62,819 bases of DNA from Stenotrophomonas maltophilia (GCF_004684085.1 NZ_SRHZ01000023.1:1-62819), one strand, 5' to 3'; numbered from the stretch's first letter, positions 45,108 through 55,900 are shown. Numbers and translations: made by a program. The notes: a model not told the origin generated them from the sequence alone.

Positions 45108-45373
45108 ATCCGGCGCGGGACGCGACGCGCTCTGCGCGTCGCCCCACACGTTGCTGTGCAACGCGTGGGCCCCTCCCTTTGCCGGCCTCTCCCCGCCCCT
45201 GTCGGGGCAGCCCCTCAACAGAGGGGCTTGTTCCTCCAGATGCATCAGTAGATCCACGCCATGCGTGGATGCTCTTCCCGCCGAACTGGGCCATCCACGC
45301 ATGGCGTGGATCTACCCATTTCATCGTGAGCTGCGGGTTAAACTGCCTGCATCATCTGCTGGAGCTTTTCCCC
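45108..45373. other. hairpin-rich gap with inverted SMAG pair
   Basis: With the terminator, this is a 309-bp gap. It holds several palindromes: GACGCG...CGCGTC-type near 45119-45143, CACGTTGC/GCAACGCGTG near 45148-45168, CCCCTGTCGGGG at about 45196-45207, GCCCCTC/GAGGGGC at 45209-45226. An inverted SMAG pair follows (plus 45248-45270, minus 45293-45315). No gene is seen apart from the promoter region of the next gene. Confidence 0.6.
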
Positions 45374-45778
45374 ATGAGCGCTGAAATCCTCGTCCCCGTG
45401 TCTTTCGGCGAGCTGCTGGACAAGATCTCGATCCTGCAGATCAAGTCCGAGCGCATCAGCGACGAGGGCAAGCTGGCCAATGTGCGCAAGGAGCTGTCGG
45501 CGCTGGAGCAGACCTGGATGGCACACCCGGCGGCGGTGAAGGACATCGCCAAGCTGCGTGCCGAGCTGAAGGCGGTCAACGAGCAGCTGTGGGACATCGA
45601 GGACGACATCCGGCTGAAGGAGAAGGCGCAGGCGTTCGACCAGGGCTTCATCGATCTGGCGCGCAGCGTCTACCTGCGCAACGACGAACGCGCGCGCATC
45701 AAGAAGGCGATCAACCTGGCGCTGGGTTCGGCGTACGTGGAAGAGAAGTCCTACCAGGATTACGCACAGCGCGGGTGA
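45374..45778 (+). CDS. conserved protein of unknown function (DUF6165-like)
   Basis: A 134-residue acidic/basic mixed helical protein. It starts MSAEILVPVSFGELLDKISI and is followed by long heptad-like helices (KLANVRKELSALEQTW, KLRAELKAVNEQLWDIEDDI) that predict an antiparallel coiled coil. I believe it belongs to the DUF6165 family. There is no signal or membrane segment and no catalytic motif. GGAG lies nine bases before the ATG; the longer frame crosses tRNA-Ser. It converges with the heptosyltransferase gene, and homologues are often near LPS or polysaccharide genes, which I recall only loosely. Confidence 0.6.
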   Translation: MSAEILVPVSFGELLDKISILQIKSERISDEGKLANVRKELSALEQTWMAHPAAVKDIAKLRAELKAVNEQLWDIEDDIRLKEKAQAFDQGFIDLARSVYLRNDERARIKKAINLALGSAYVEEKSYQDYAQRG

Positions 45779-45786
45779 GGTGGATC

Positions 45787-45809
45787 CGCCGGGCGTGGCC
45801 CGGCGCTAC
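45787..45809 (-). repeat. SMAG-type palindrome
   Basis: GCCGGGC-GTG-GCCCGGC with CTAC end, between the DUF6165-like and heptosyltransferase stop codons. Confidence 0.65.
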
Positions 45810-45824
45810 CGATGATCCACCGAC

Positions 45825-46871
45825 TCAGCTGAGGTGGTCCGCCACGTAACGTTCGAATGCGGCGATGCCGTCTTCGACGGTGATCAGTTCCATCACATCA
45901 TCGAACTCGATCTTGGTGCCCCACTTCAGATCCGCCGCCTGCTTGGCCAGGTACTTGCGCGCGGCATCGTCGTAGCGGTCCACGCAATAGCGGCGGTCGG
46001 AATAGGGACCGCTGCGGTTCGGATTGCTGGCCGCATGCAGGCCCAGCACCTTTGCCCCCATCGCGTTGGCAATGTGCATCGGGCCCGAGTCCGGGGTCAT
46101 CACCAGGTTGGCGCGGGCGAGCAGGGCGGGCAGCTGCTTGAGCGTGTCCTTGCCGACCAGGTCCAGTGCCGGCGTTTGCAGCTGTGCCTGGATAGCGTCG
46201 GCCATGCTGCGCTCGAGCTCGCTGCGGCCACCGCACAGCACCACCCGCCAGCCGCGCTGGACGGCATGGTTGGCCACCGCCGCATAGCGGTCGGCGTACC
46301 AGTTGCGCATGACGTGGCTGGAGCACGGCGAGATCATCAGCACCGGGCGGCCATCATCGGGCCACTGGGCAGCGGCCCACTCGTAGGCCGACGGCGGCAC
46401 CGCCAGGTCCCAGCTCACTTCAGTCTGGCGCAGGCCCAGCGGTTCGCAGAAGCTGCCGATGGCGTCCAGCACGTGGATGCCGGGGCGGTCGGGGATGCGC
46501 TCGTTGATGAACAGACCGTGCAGATCCTTCGATCGGCTGCGGTCGTAACCAATGCGGCGCTCGGCAGGAATGAAGGCGGACAGCACATTGGCGCGGAACG
46601 CCACCTGCATCTGCAGCAGCGCCTCGAAACGCCCCGGCGGCAGTTGCTTGCGCAGTTCCTTCACCCCGGCCATGCCGGTCTTCTTGTCGTAGGCATGGAA
46701 GGTGACGCCCGGCAGGCCGTCGAGCAGCTTGTGGCCGGCTTTGTCGATGATCCAGTGGATCGGCGTATCCGGGCGCGCGGCCTGCAGGGTGCGCACCAGC
46801 GGCACTACGTGGGTCACATCGCCAAGAGCGGACAGGCGCAGAAGACACAAGGAGGAGGACGCTGATGCCAT
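45825..46871 (-). CDS. glycosyltransferase family 9, heptosyltransferase-like
   Basis: A 348-residue GT-B enzyme of the WaaC/WaaF family that transfers ADP-heptose or a related sugar to LPS core. The N-terminus [20 protein letters not shown] (about residues 8-27) and C-terminal motifs [29 protein letters not shown] (about 259-287, sugar-nucleotide site) are diagnostic; cytoplasmic, membrane-associated. Only weak ribosome sites precede the ATG at 46871. The start overlaps the 5' region of the divergent kdkA gene, so the two share a tiny promoter space. The exact sugar is not decidable. Confidence 0.88.
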   Translation of the reverse strand: MASASSSLCLLRLSALGDVTHVVPLVRTLQAARPDTPIHWIIDKAGHKLLDGLPGVTFHAYDKKTGMAGVKELRKQLPPGRFEALLQMQVAFRANVLSAFIPAERRIGYDRSRSKDLHGLFINERIPDRPGIHVLDAIGSFCEPLGLRQTEVSWDLAVPPSAYEWAAAQWPDDGRPVLMISPCSSHVMRNWYADRYAAVANHAVQRGWRVVLCGGRSELERSMADAIQAQLQTPALDLVGKDTLKQLPALLARANLVMTPDSGPMHIANAMGAKVLGLHAASNPNRSGPYSDRRYCVDRYDDAARKYLAKQAADLKWGTKIEFDDVMELITVEDGIAAFERYVADHLS

Positions 46872-46891
46872 GTGTTGTTAGACTCAAAGGA

Positions 46892-47641
46892 ATGGTCGCA
46901 TTCGACGCCAATGAAGCGCTGACGCCATGCCGCGAGGGTCGCGGCATCGGGGCCATTCTGTTCGACCGCGAGCGGCTGCGGCAAGCCGAGATCAGCCTGT
47001 TCTCGCCCCAGCACTGGGGCAGCAGGGCCCGGCCGGTCAGCGAGGGTGGCCGCGGCAGTGCCTGGTTGGTCGATGCGCCGTTCGGCGCCAGCGTGCTGCG
47101 GCACTATCTGCGCGGTGGCCTGGCGGCGAAAATCAGCCATGACCAGTACCTCTGGCGTGGCGCAGACCGGACCCGCAGCTTCGCCGAATTCCGGCTGATG
47201 CGCGCGCTGCGCGAGAAGAAACTACCAGTGCCACGGCCGATCGCCGCGTTCTACATGCGCGAGGGCCTGCGCTACCGGGCCGCGATCCTGATGGAGCGGA
47301 TCGAGGATGTCCGTTCGCTGGCCGACCGCGCGCTGGTCGCTGGCCGGGGCGCACCGTGGGAGGAGACCGGGCGGCTGATCGCCCGCTTCCATCGTGCCGG
47401 CCTGGACCATGCCGATCTCAATGCGCACAACATCCTGTTCGATGGCAATGGCCATGGCTGGCTGATCGATTTCGACCGCGGGGTGATCCGCATCCCGGCC
47501 ACCGCCTGGCGTGAACGCAATCTCAAGCGCCTGCTGCGCTCGCTGATCAAGCTGCGCGGCGAGCGCAGCATGGAAGACGTGCAGAAGGACTACATGCGGC
47601 TGCGCCGCGCCTATGACATGGCCTGGAACCGGGGCACCTGA
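46892..47641 (+). CDS. kdkA: 3-deoxy-D-manno-octulosonic acid (Kdo) kinase
   Basis: A 249-residue protein-kinase-like enzyme that phosphorylates Kdo of lipid A at the 4-OH in the cytoplasm. The motifs are [15 protein letters not shown] (Gly-rich, about 43), [25 protein letters not shown] (catalytic Asp, about 169) and [13 protein letters not shown] (Mg site). The start at 46892 gives the [11 protein letters not shown]-terminus I recall for relatives, but the better ribosome site (GGAGGAGG, six bases) lies before an ATG at 46865; that start would overlap the divergent gene by seven bases. It joins the MBL gene through a one-base TGATG overlap. Confidence 0.9.
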   Translation: MVAFDANEALTPCREGRGIGAILFDRERLRQAEISLFSPQHWGSRARPVSEGGRGSAWLVDAPFGASVLRHYLRGGLAAKISHDQYLWRGADRTRSFAEFRLMRALREKKLPVPRPIAAFYMREGLRYRAAILMERIEDVRSLADRALVAGRGAPWEETGRLIARFHRAGLDHADLNAHNILFDGNGHGWLIDFDRGVIRIPATAWRERNLKRLLRSLIKLRGERSMEDVQKDYMRLRRAYDMAWNRGT

Positions 47642-48408
47642 TGGACTGGTCGTTGCGTTTCCTCGGCGTCGGCAATGCGTCGGCGGTCGAGCTGGGGTCG
47701 CCGATGTCGGTGATCGAGCGTGAGGGTCGGCCGTGGCTGACCATCGACTGTGGTGGCGAGGGCCTGACCGCGTTCAAGGCCCATTACGGGCACATGCCGC
47801 AGGCGCTGTTCGTCACCCATGTGCACCTGGATCACGTGGCGGGCTTCGAGCGGCTGTTCGTCGATACCTTCTTCAACGCGCACCGGCGCGGCAAGGTGCG
47901 CCTGTATGTGCCTGCCACTGTGGTGCCGCTGCTGCACAAGCGCATCGGGGACTACCCGAACGTGCTGGCCGAGGGTGGCGCCAACTTCTGGGATGCCTTC
48001 CAGTTGATCGTGGTGGGTGAGGCGTTCTGGCATGAGGGCGTGCGCCTGGAGGTGTTTCCGGTGCGCCACCACTGGCCGGAGACGGCCTATGGCCTGCGCC
48101 TGCAGGGCGCGCTGACCTGGAGCGGCGATACCCGGCCGGTTCCGGAGATGCTGGCCCGCTTCGCCAATGACAACGAACTGATCGCGCACGACTGCGGCCT
48201 GCACGGCAATCCGTCGCATACCGGCGTGGATGACCTGGAACGCGAGTACAGCGCCGAACTGCAGGCGCGGATGATGCTCTACCACTACGCCAGCGTCGCC
48301 GACGGCCAGGCGCTGGCCGCGCGCGGGCACCGCGTGGCGCAGCCGGGGCAGTGCGTGGTGCTGGCCAACCCCACCGCACCGCACGTGCTGGCACAGGATC
48401 CGCCGTGA
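47641..48408 (+). CDS. MBL-fold metallohydrolase
   Basis: A 255-residue metallo-beta-lactamase-fold enzyme. Its metal motif is FVTHVHLDHVAGFE (HxHxDH, about residues 59-72), and further ligands lie in VRHHWPETAYGLRL, WSGDTRPVPEM and LIAHDCG. It resembles RNase Z/phosphodiesterase-like members more than glyoxalase II. It is translationally coupled to kdkA upstream (TGATG) and the DUF4440 gene downstream (GTGA), suggesting an LPS- or stress-related role, but the substrate is unknown. Confidence 0.83.
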   Translation: MDWSLRFLGVGNASAVELGSPMSVIEREGRPWLTIDCGGEGLTAFKAHYGHMPQALFVTHVHLDHVAGFERLFVDTFFNAHRRGKVRLYVPATVVPLLHKRIGDYPNVLAEGGANFWDAFQLIVVGEAFWHEGVRLEVFPVRHHWPETAYGLRLQGALTWSGDTRPVPEMLARFANDNELIAHDCGLHGNPSHTGVDDLEREYSAELQARMMLYHYASVADGQALAARGHRVAQPGQCVVLANPTAPHVLAQDPP

Positions 48409-48794
48409 GCGGAACCGGGCGGCCGGCCGATACGGCGCTGGCCACCGAACTGGAGGCGCTGGAGCGTGCGCTGCACACGCCACAGGTGCGCGGTGATCGT
48501 GAATACCTTGCGGCCCTGCTGGACGAGGATTTCAGCGAGATCGGCAGCTCCGGGCAGTGCTACGGCCGTAAGGCCGCGCTGCAGGAGATCCCGCAGGAGC
48601 GTGCGCAGGTGCTGATCGAATCGGACCAGTACGTAGTGCGGGTGTTGGCCGAGGATCTGGCCCAGGTGCGCTACCGCAGCCGCTATCACGTCGATGGCCA
48701 GGCGCAGCGCTGGGTGCTGCGCAGCTCGCTGTGGCGCCGGCATGGGCAACGGTGGCGCGTGGTGTTCCATCAGGGCACGCCGGAAGCGCAGTAG
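48405..48794 (+). CDS. DUF4440 / NTF2-like small protein
   Basis: A 129-residue protein with the cone-shaped NTF2-like pattern: an N-terminal helix LATELEALERALHT, LDEDFSEIGSSGQCYGRKAAL (about 42-62) and C-terminal strands WVLRSSLWRRHGQRWRVVFHQG. Such folds bind small ligands or catalyse isomerisations; DUF4440 has no assigned activity. The GTG start overlaps the MBL stop codon by four bases. Cytoplasmic, last gene of the kdkA unit. Confidence 0.75.
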   Translation: MSGTGRPADTALATELEALERALHTPQVRGDREYLAALLDEDFSEIGSSGQCYGRKAALQEIPQERAQVLIESDQYVVRVLAEDLAQVRYRSRYHVDGQAQRWVLRSSLWRRHGQRWRVVFHQGTPEAQ

Positions 48795-48841
48795 CGCGGG
48801 GCCATGCCCGGCCAAGGGCGCCAACCAAGGTTGGCATCTAC
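48791..48841. repeat. inverted pair of SMAG-type palindromes
   Basis: Plus 48791-48813 and minus 48820-48841 (GCCAACC-AA-GGTTGGC, CTAC end), between the DUF4440 gene and the SRP RNA gene. The first overlaps the DUF4440 stop codon. Confidence 0.75.
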
Positions 48842-48868
48842 CAGAGGCGGGGTGTCGCCGGAAAAGGC

Positions 48869-48976
48869 GGTGGCCCCGCCGGCTGACCTCGGCGCCCGCG
48901 TCGATCGATACCGTTGCTGCCTTCCGGCCCTGGCGGGATTTTCGACCTAGCGTCGCGAGGGGCCGACGGGGCCACC
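48869..48976 (-). ncRNA. ffs: signal recognition particle 4.5S RNA
   Basis: A 108-base RNA read leftward. Its 5' GGTGGCCCCGTCGGC pairs with the 3' GCCGGCGGGGCCACC to form the long closing helix. The apical domain has the universally conserved GGGCCGGAAGGCAGCAACGG, the Ffh-binding site with its asymmetric and symmetric loops and GGAA tetraloop. A short T-tract (TTTT) follows the stem on the minus strand. With Ffh it targets membrane proteins to FtsY and SecYEG. Convergent with the DUF4440 gene. Confidence 0.92.
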
Positions 48977-48986
48977 ATAGAGACGT

Positions 48987-49198
48987 TGGCCGCCCAGAGG
49001 GCGGCCAGTTCACGGATCAGGGGAAGCAGCGCGCGTTGCGCCGGAAACCACAGCCGGACTGCGCATCGGCTGGCCGATGGCAGACGCGCATTCTAGCGCA
49101 GGCAGGCATGCCGACGCCAGCTTCACGCACTGAATCAGCTGTAACCCGCATCCATTGGCAACGGCCCGGGCCGATCCGCGTTGCTAGAATGCCGGCCA
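48987..49198. other. intergenic stretch upstream of the SRP RNA and riboswitch
   Basis: Contains a perfect 9-bp hairpin (48987-49007) just upstream of the SRP RNA 5' end. The promoter of the leftward ffs and of the rightward riboswitch must lie here, but I see no clear boxes. No protein gene. Confidence 0.35.
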
Positions 49199-49248
49199 GG
49201 AGGAACGACCTCCCCCCACATCGGGAATCAATGACCAGGACGGCCTGG
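49199..49248 (+). promoter_or_regulatory. guanidine-II (mini-ykkC) riboswitch upstream of sugE
   Basis: Two small hairpins, the hallmark of mini-ykkC RNAs: GGAGG-AACGA-CCTCC (49199-49213) and CCAGG-ACGG-CCTGG (49235-49248), joined by 21 bases. Both loops contain the ACGR motif that binds guanidinium; the second is a perfect ACGG tetraloop, the first has one extra A. The sugE ribosome site (AAGAGGAGG, about 49255-49263) follows at once, so ligand binding could free it for translation. The gene downstream is the classic partner of this riboswitch. Confidence 0.87.
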
Positions 49249-49270
49249 CCCTACCAAGAGGAGGGCTGTC

Positions 49271-49588
49271 ATGGCCTGGATCTATCTGTTGTTTGCCGGC
49301 CTGCTGGAAATCGTCTGGGCCGTGTCCATGAAGCAGTCGGAAGGCTTCACCAGGCTCACCCCTACCGTGGTCACCATCATCGGCATGATTGCCAGCTTCT
49401 GGCTGCTGGCGGTGGCGATGCGCAGCCTGCCGTTGGGTACCGCTTACACGATCTGGACCGGCATCGGTGCCGTCGGTGCGTTCGTGGTCGGCATTGTGTT
49501 CCTGGGCGAGCAGGTCAGCCCGATGCGGATCGGCGCGGCTGCACTGATCGTTTCCGGGCTGGTACTGATGAAGCTCTCCAGCAGCTGA
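49271..49588 (+). CDS. sugE: guanidinium exporter SugE/Gdx (SMR family)
   Basis: A 105-residue small multidrug resistance protein with four transmembrane helices. The essential Glu is in FAGLLEIVWAVSMKQSEGFT (about residue 13), and the KQSEGF stretch is of the Gdx subtype rather than the quaternary-ammonium EmrE subtype. It exports guanidinium in exchange for two protons as an antiparallel dimer. The guanidine-II riboswitch directly upstream supports this function. A GCGGAGA/TCTCCGC hairpin follows. Confidence 0.93.
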   Translation: MAWIYLLFAGLLEIVWAVSMKQSEGFTRLTPTVVTIIGMIASFWLLAVAMRSLPLGTAYTIWTGIGAVGAFVVGIVFLGEQVSPMRIGAAALIVSGLVLMKLSSS

Positions 49589-49603
49589 ACGCATCTGTTC
49601 ATG

Positions 49604-49623
49604 GCGGAGAAGGGAATCTCCGC
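49604..49623 (+). terminator. hairpin after sugE
   Basis: GCGGAGA-AGGGAA-TCTCCGC, 16 bases past the sugE stop codon, without a strong T-tract. Confidence 0.5.
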
Positions 49624-49945
49624 TTCCGGCAGGAATATGCATTTTCGGCAAAACCATTTTGTCCGCCCGTTTTATTTGACGTACGTCATGAAAATAACGA
49701 GCGTGATTCACATCGCACTGGCGCCGTCGGCCGCACAGTGCCGCCATTCGTCAGCGAAATCGGGGAGTTTTCGCCTTGGCGGACGCGCTGGACTGCCTCT
49801 TTCGAGGGCGCCCGCGTGAAGGTGTGAAGATTTTCAGGAGTTAATGCCACCAGGCCTTGTTCCCGTGTCGGGAGCCGGGGCGGGCCGCATTGTCTTCAAA
49901 AAACCTGCCTGCAGTGCCATCTGGTCTTTTCATGGAGATTTACCG
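49624..49945 (+). promoter_or_regulatory. upstream region of the giant autotransporter gene
   Basis: Most of a 357-bp gap. The first part is AT-rich and contains the perfect 12-bp palindrome TGACGTACGTCA (49677-49688), followed by AAAATAACG. A promoter is likely here. An in-frame ATG at 49844 with CAGGAG upstream could in principle lengthen the protein, but the signal sequence starts at 49946. Confidence 0.4.
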
Positions 49946-52900
49946 ATGAACCGCATTTACCGTCTGGTTTTCAATCGTGCCCTCGGCGTAATGCAGGTTG
50001 CTTCGGAGGTCGCCCAGAATCCCGGCGGAAGCGCGGTCAGCACGGGCCGGGTACCGCGATTGAGGGCGCATCAGCTGGCAGTGGCATTGGCCGCCACGCT
50101 GGCCAGCGGTTCGGCGTTCGCGGCGTGCACAGGCACCACAACCGTCGACTGTGACGGTGCCACCAACACCAACAACTACACCAACGCGACCAATGGCCTC
50201 ACGCTGAACATCGCCGCGGGTGCGTTGCTGCGTACGCCGCCGGTCGTAGGCGGCGGCAATGCAGCAACGCTGACCGGCAACAATGTGACGGTCAACAACA
50301 GCGGTACGATCGATCCGAGCTCGCTTCTTCTCGCGTCGCCCGGCCTGGTCATCGGCAATGGTGCGGCCGGCAGCAGCACGATCATTGTCAACAACAATTC
50401 CGACGGACAGATCAAGGGTGTCGTCAACCTCGCCACGTTGCTGGGCTTTGGTGGGCAGGCGCTGGTTGCGCAGAACGTCAACGGCACGACCACCCTCAAG
50501 AATGATGGCCTGATCAGCATGTCGTTGATCGGGCTGGGTAGTGTTTCCGACGCGACTTCGGTGGTGACCTATGGCGGCGCTGCCGCCAACGTGACCAACA
50601 ACGGCACCATCAACGGGCGGGTCGGCCTGGGCGCTTCGGCGGGCAATACGTTCCTCAATGCAGGAACGGTCAATGGCAGCGTGCACCTTGGCGACTCGAC
50701 CGGGGGAAATACCTTTACCGCGCTGGCCGGCTCCAGCATTTCCGCCGGTGGAGGCGTTGCCGCTGCCGGGACGATAACCGGGGTTGCCGGCGTCAAGGTT
50801 GCCGCTGCAGGCACCGTCAATGCAGGTGCCGGTACCGGTGCTGCCAACAACACACTGGTGCTGCAGGACAACGCCACCAACAATGGGCCGGTGTCGAGCT
50901 TTGGCTGGACCAACTACATCGGCTTCCAGAAGTTGACCGTCAACAGCGGTACCTGGAACCTGCAGGGATCGTGGTTGGGAACCGGCGCGGTGACGCTCAA
51001 TGGCGGCCTGGCCAGCTTCAACGATGCCGGCGCTTTCGGTTCCGGCACGATTACAGGTGCCGGCGGCAGCATCGCTGCGAGCACCGGCGGCCTCAACCTG
51101 GCCAACAGCTTCACGCTCAACAGTGGCCTGGGCCTGACCCTCGGCGGCAGCAACGCCTTCACGCTGGGCGGTGTGCTGGCTGGTAGCGGCGGGCTGACGG
51201 TCAACAACACCGGCATCGTTACCCTCGGCGGCGCGAACCTGTTCTCCGGCGGCGTCAACCTCAATGCCGGTGGCCTGCTGCTGGGCAATGCGGGTGCTCT
51301 TGGTTCCGGCACCCTCACCGTGGGTGGTCTGGCGTCGCTGGACACCAACGCCGCGTTCAACCTGAGCAACAACCTGGTCGTCAGCGGGGGCGGCACCCTC
51401 AACCTGCTCGGCAACAACAGTCTTGGCCTCAATGGTTCGATCTCCGGCGCCGGCAACCTGGTCAAGGCCGGTCCGGGCACGCTCACCTTGAATGGTGCCA
51501 ACCTGCTCACGGGCTCCTTCTCGGTCACCGGTGGTGCGCTGGCATTGGGTGCCGGTGGCAGCCTGTCGCCGACCAGTGCGATCTCGCTGAGCGCAGGTAC
51601 CAACCTCGATCTCTCGGTTGCGGCCAGCCAGACCATCGGCTCACTCGCCGGATCCGGTGCGCTCAACCTCGGCGCGCGCAGCCTCACGTTGGGTGGCCTG
51701 AACACCAGTACCAGCTTCTCCGGCGTCATTGGCGGTGCCGGTGGCGCGCTCGTCAAGGTCGGTACGGGTACCCAGACCCTGTCGGGTGCCAATACCTTCA
51801 CCGGTGGCGTCGCGCTCAACGGTGGCGGCCTGCTGCTGGGCAATGCGGGCGCGCTGGGTACTGGCGCACTCAGTGTCGGCGGCAACGTGTCCCTCGACGG
51901 CACCGGGGCACTTGCTCTCGCCAACGCGGTCAATCTGGGCGCGGGTGGCATCCTCAATCTGGCCGGGAACCAGGCGTTGACCTTCAACGGCGTCGTCGGT
52001 GGTACCGGCAGCCTGGTCAAGAATGGCGCGGCCACCCTGACCCTCAACAACGCCAACACGTTTGGTGGAGGGCTGTCGCTCGCGGCCGGTGGACTGGTGC
52101 TCGGCAACGGCGGTGCGCTGGGAACCGGCGCATTGAATGTCGGTGGCGCGGTGACGCTTGATGCCAGCTCGGCACTGACCGTGGGCAACGGCATCAACCT
52201 GGGGCTGGGTGGTTCGCTCAATGTGCTGGGGGGCAACGCGCTGACGCTGGGCGGCGTGATCGGTGGTACCGGCAGCCTGGTCAAGAACGGCGCCTCCACG
52301 CTGACGCTGGGTGGGGCCAACGGGTTCACCGGCGGCCTGAACGTGAATGCAGGCAAGGTGGCGCTGGCCAGTGGCGGCAGTCTGGCGGCCACCGGGGCGG
52401 TGAGCCTGGCGGGGGCCGGTGCCGAACTGGATATCTCACTCGGTGGCAACCAGACCATCGGTGCGCTGTCCGGTGTGGCAGGCAGCACCCTCTCGCTTGG
52501 CGGCAGCATGCTTACCTTCGGTGATGCCAGCAACCAGACCTTCGCCGGTGTGATCGGCGGCACGGGTGGCCTGATCAAGCAGGGCAGCGGCGTGCAGACG
52601 CTGACCGGCGCCAACACCTTCAGTGGCGGCGTGAACCTTGCCGCCGGTGGCCTGATGCTGGGCAACAGTGGCGCGCTTGGCAGCGGCACGTTGACCGTCA
52701 GTGGCAACGGCTCGCTGGACACCACTGCAGCGCTGAGCCTGGGCAACGCGATCAACCTCGGCGCAGCGCTGACTCTGCAGGGCAGCCAGAACCTGACGCT
52801 GGGCGGCGACATCACCGGCACCGGCAGCCTGGTCAAGAACGGCACGTCCACACTGACCTTGAACGGCACCAACACCTTCAACGGTGGCGTGAGCGCAAGC

Positions 52901-55900
52901 GCCGGCACCCTGCTGCTGGGCAACAGCGGTGCACTTGGCACGGGGACATTGGGTATCGGCGGCAGCGTCTCGCTCGATGGCAGCGCCCCGCTGAATCTGG
53001 CCAACAATGTGTCCCTGGGCGCGGGTGCTGCGCTGTCGCTGCCGGGCTCGCAGGCGATCACGCTGGGTGGGGTGGTCTCCGGTGCGGGCAGGCTGGTGAA
53101 GAACGGCGCCACCATCTTGACCCTCAATGGCGCCAACACCTTCGGCGGTGGGTTGACCGTCAACGGTGGCGGCCTGCTGCTGGGCAATGCCGGTGCGTTG
53201 GGTACCGGCGCGCTGTCGGTGGGCGCCAATACCACGCTGGACAGTTCGGTCGCGCTGAACCTGGCCAACAACGTAAACCTCGGAACCAGTGCCGTACTGA
53301 ACCTGCTGGGCAGCCAGAACGTGTCACTGGGCGGTGTCATCAGCGGCACCGGCAGCCTGGTCAAGAACGGTGCGGCGACACTGGCGTTGAATGGGCCCAA
53401 TACCTTCAGCGGAGGTGTTGGCCTCAACGCAGGCCTGCTGCAGCTGGGCAACGCGCAGGCACTGGGTACCGGCCAGCTGGACGTAGGCGGCAATGCGTCG
53501 CTGGATGCAACAGCGGCACTCACCGTAAGCAACAACATCGGCCTCGCTGCCGCTGCCAATCTCTCCGTGCTGGGCAGCAATGACCTGACGCTCACCGGTC
53601 CGGTATTCGGTGCCGGTGGGCTGCTCAAGGACGGTGCCGCGCGTCTCACGCTGTCCGGTGCCAACGTCTATACCGGTGGCACCACCGTCAATGCCGGTAC
53701 GCTGGCGTTGGGTGCGGGGGGCAGCCTTGCCGCGACCGGTGCGGTGGATCTTGCCGGTGCCGGTGCGACGCTGGATATCTCCGCAGCCGCGGCGGCACAG
53801 ACCATCGGTGCGTTGAACGGCGTGGCGGGCAGCCAGCTTGCACTGGGCGCGCAGTCGCTCACGTTTGGTGGTGCCGGCAACGGCAGCTTTGCCGGTGTGA
53901 TCGATGGTAACGGTGGCCTGATCAAGAACGGTGCGGGCGTGCAGACGCTGTCCGGTGCCAACACCTTCAGTGGTGGCCTTGCGCTCAACGCGGGCGGCCT
54001 GATCCTCGGCGACGCCAACGCGCTCGGTACCGGCGCGCTGGGCATCGGTGGCACCACCACGCTGGACAGCACGGTGGCGCTGAACCTGGCCAACGCGGTG
54101 AACTTCGGTGCCGGTACGCAGCTGACGCTGGGCGGCAGCAACGATGTCACCCTGGGTGGCGTGGTGGCCGGCAACGGCAGCCTGATCAAGAATGGTGCGG
54201 GCCTGCTGGCCCTCAACAACACCAATACCTTCGGTGGCGGCCTGACCTTGAACGGTGGCGGCCTGGTGGTCGGCGCGAACGGCGCACTCGGTTCCGGCAC
54301 GCTGGCAGTGAATGCCAGCACCACGCTCGATGCAGGCGCTGCAGTGACGCTCGGCAATGCGGTCACGCTCGGCTCGGGTGTCGCGCTGACGCTGCCAGGC
54401 AGCAACGCACTGACGCTGACCGGTGGGATCGGCGGCAACGGCAGCCTGGTCAAGAATGGCGGCACCACGTTGACGCTGTCAGGCGCCAACACCTACACCG
54501 GTGGTACCACCATCAACGCCGGTACGCTGGCGCTGGGCACGGGCGGCAGCCTTGCTGCAGCGGGTGATATCACGTTGGGTGCAGGCGCAGGCTTCGATAT
54601 CTCCGGCGCGGGCAGCAACCAGACCATCGGCGCGCTCAATGGCGCGGGCGGAAGTACGCTGGCGCTGGGCGGCAACTCGCTGACCTTCGGCACGGCCGGC
54701 AATGCCGCCTTCGATGGCGTGATCAGTGGCGGTGGCGGTCTGATCAAGGTAGGCGCGGGCGTACAGACGCTGTCCGGTGCCAACACCTTTGGCGGCGGCG
54801 TGGCACTCAATGCAGGCGGGCTGGTGCTTGGCAACGACGCAGCGCTGGGCACCGGTGCGTTGACTGTTGGCGGCGCTGCCACGCTGGATACCACCGGCCT
54901 GGCAACACTGGCCAACAACATCGCGCTCAACGCGGGGTTGACCGTGCTCGGCAGCAACGCGCTGACCCTCAACGGCGTCCTTTCCGGTACCGGCAGCCTG
55001 ACCAAAAATGGTGGCGCGACGCTGACCCTGAACGGCATCAACACCTACACCGGTGGCACCAGCATCAACGCCGGCACGCTGGCGCTGGGTGCCAATGCCA
55101 GCCTGGCGGCGAGCGGTACCGTGAACCTTGCGACCGGTGCCACGCTGGACCTGTCGGCCGGAAGTGGCACGCAGACCTTCGGGACCCTGACCGGCAACGG
55201 CACGGTCAATCTCGGTGCCAACTCGATTGAAGTCGGTGGCGCCGCCAATGGCACCTTCAGTGGCTCTATCGCAGGCACGGGTGGCCTGACCAAGGTCGGT
55301 GCGGGTATCGAAACGCTGACCGGTGCCAACACCTACACCGGCGGCACCTTCATCAATGCCGGTACGCTGGCGATTGGCCCGGGCGGCAGCCTGGCCGCCA
55401 CCGGCGCGGTGACGCTGAATGCTCCTGGCACCGGCTTCGACATCTCCACCGCAGGGGCGAACCAGACCATTGGAGCGTTGAACGGCGTGGCGGGCTCGAC
55501 GGTGAGCCTGGGGGCACAGACGCTGACACTCGGTGGTGTGGGCAACAGCCTCTTCGACGGCGCGATTTCCGGCACCGGTGGTCTGGTCAAGAACGGCGCC
55601 GGCATCCTCACGCTGGGCGGCGCCAATCTGTTCAGTGGTGGCGTTGCACTCAACGGCGGTGGACTGGTGGTCGGCAACAACGCTGCGCTCGGCAGCGGTA
55701 CGTTGACGGTCGGAAGCAACGCGACACTGGATGCATCGACCGGCGTCAGCCTGGCCAACAACATCAACCTCGCATCGGGTGCCAACCTTGATCTGCTCGG
55801 TAGCCAGGCGCTGGCACTGGGCGGCGTGATCTCGGGTACAGGCGGCCTGATCAAGAACGGTGCGGCCACCGTGACCCTTACCGGAACCAGCACCTATACA

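Noticed and set aside
48914..49096. Short frame overlapping the SRP RNA gene.
   Set aside because: It lies across a clear structural RNA on the other strand and has no ribosome site.
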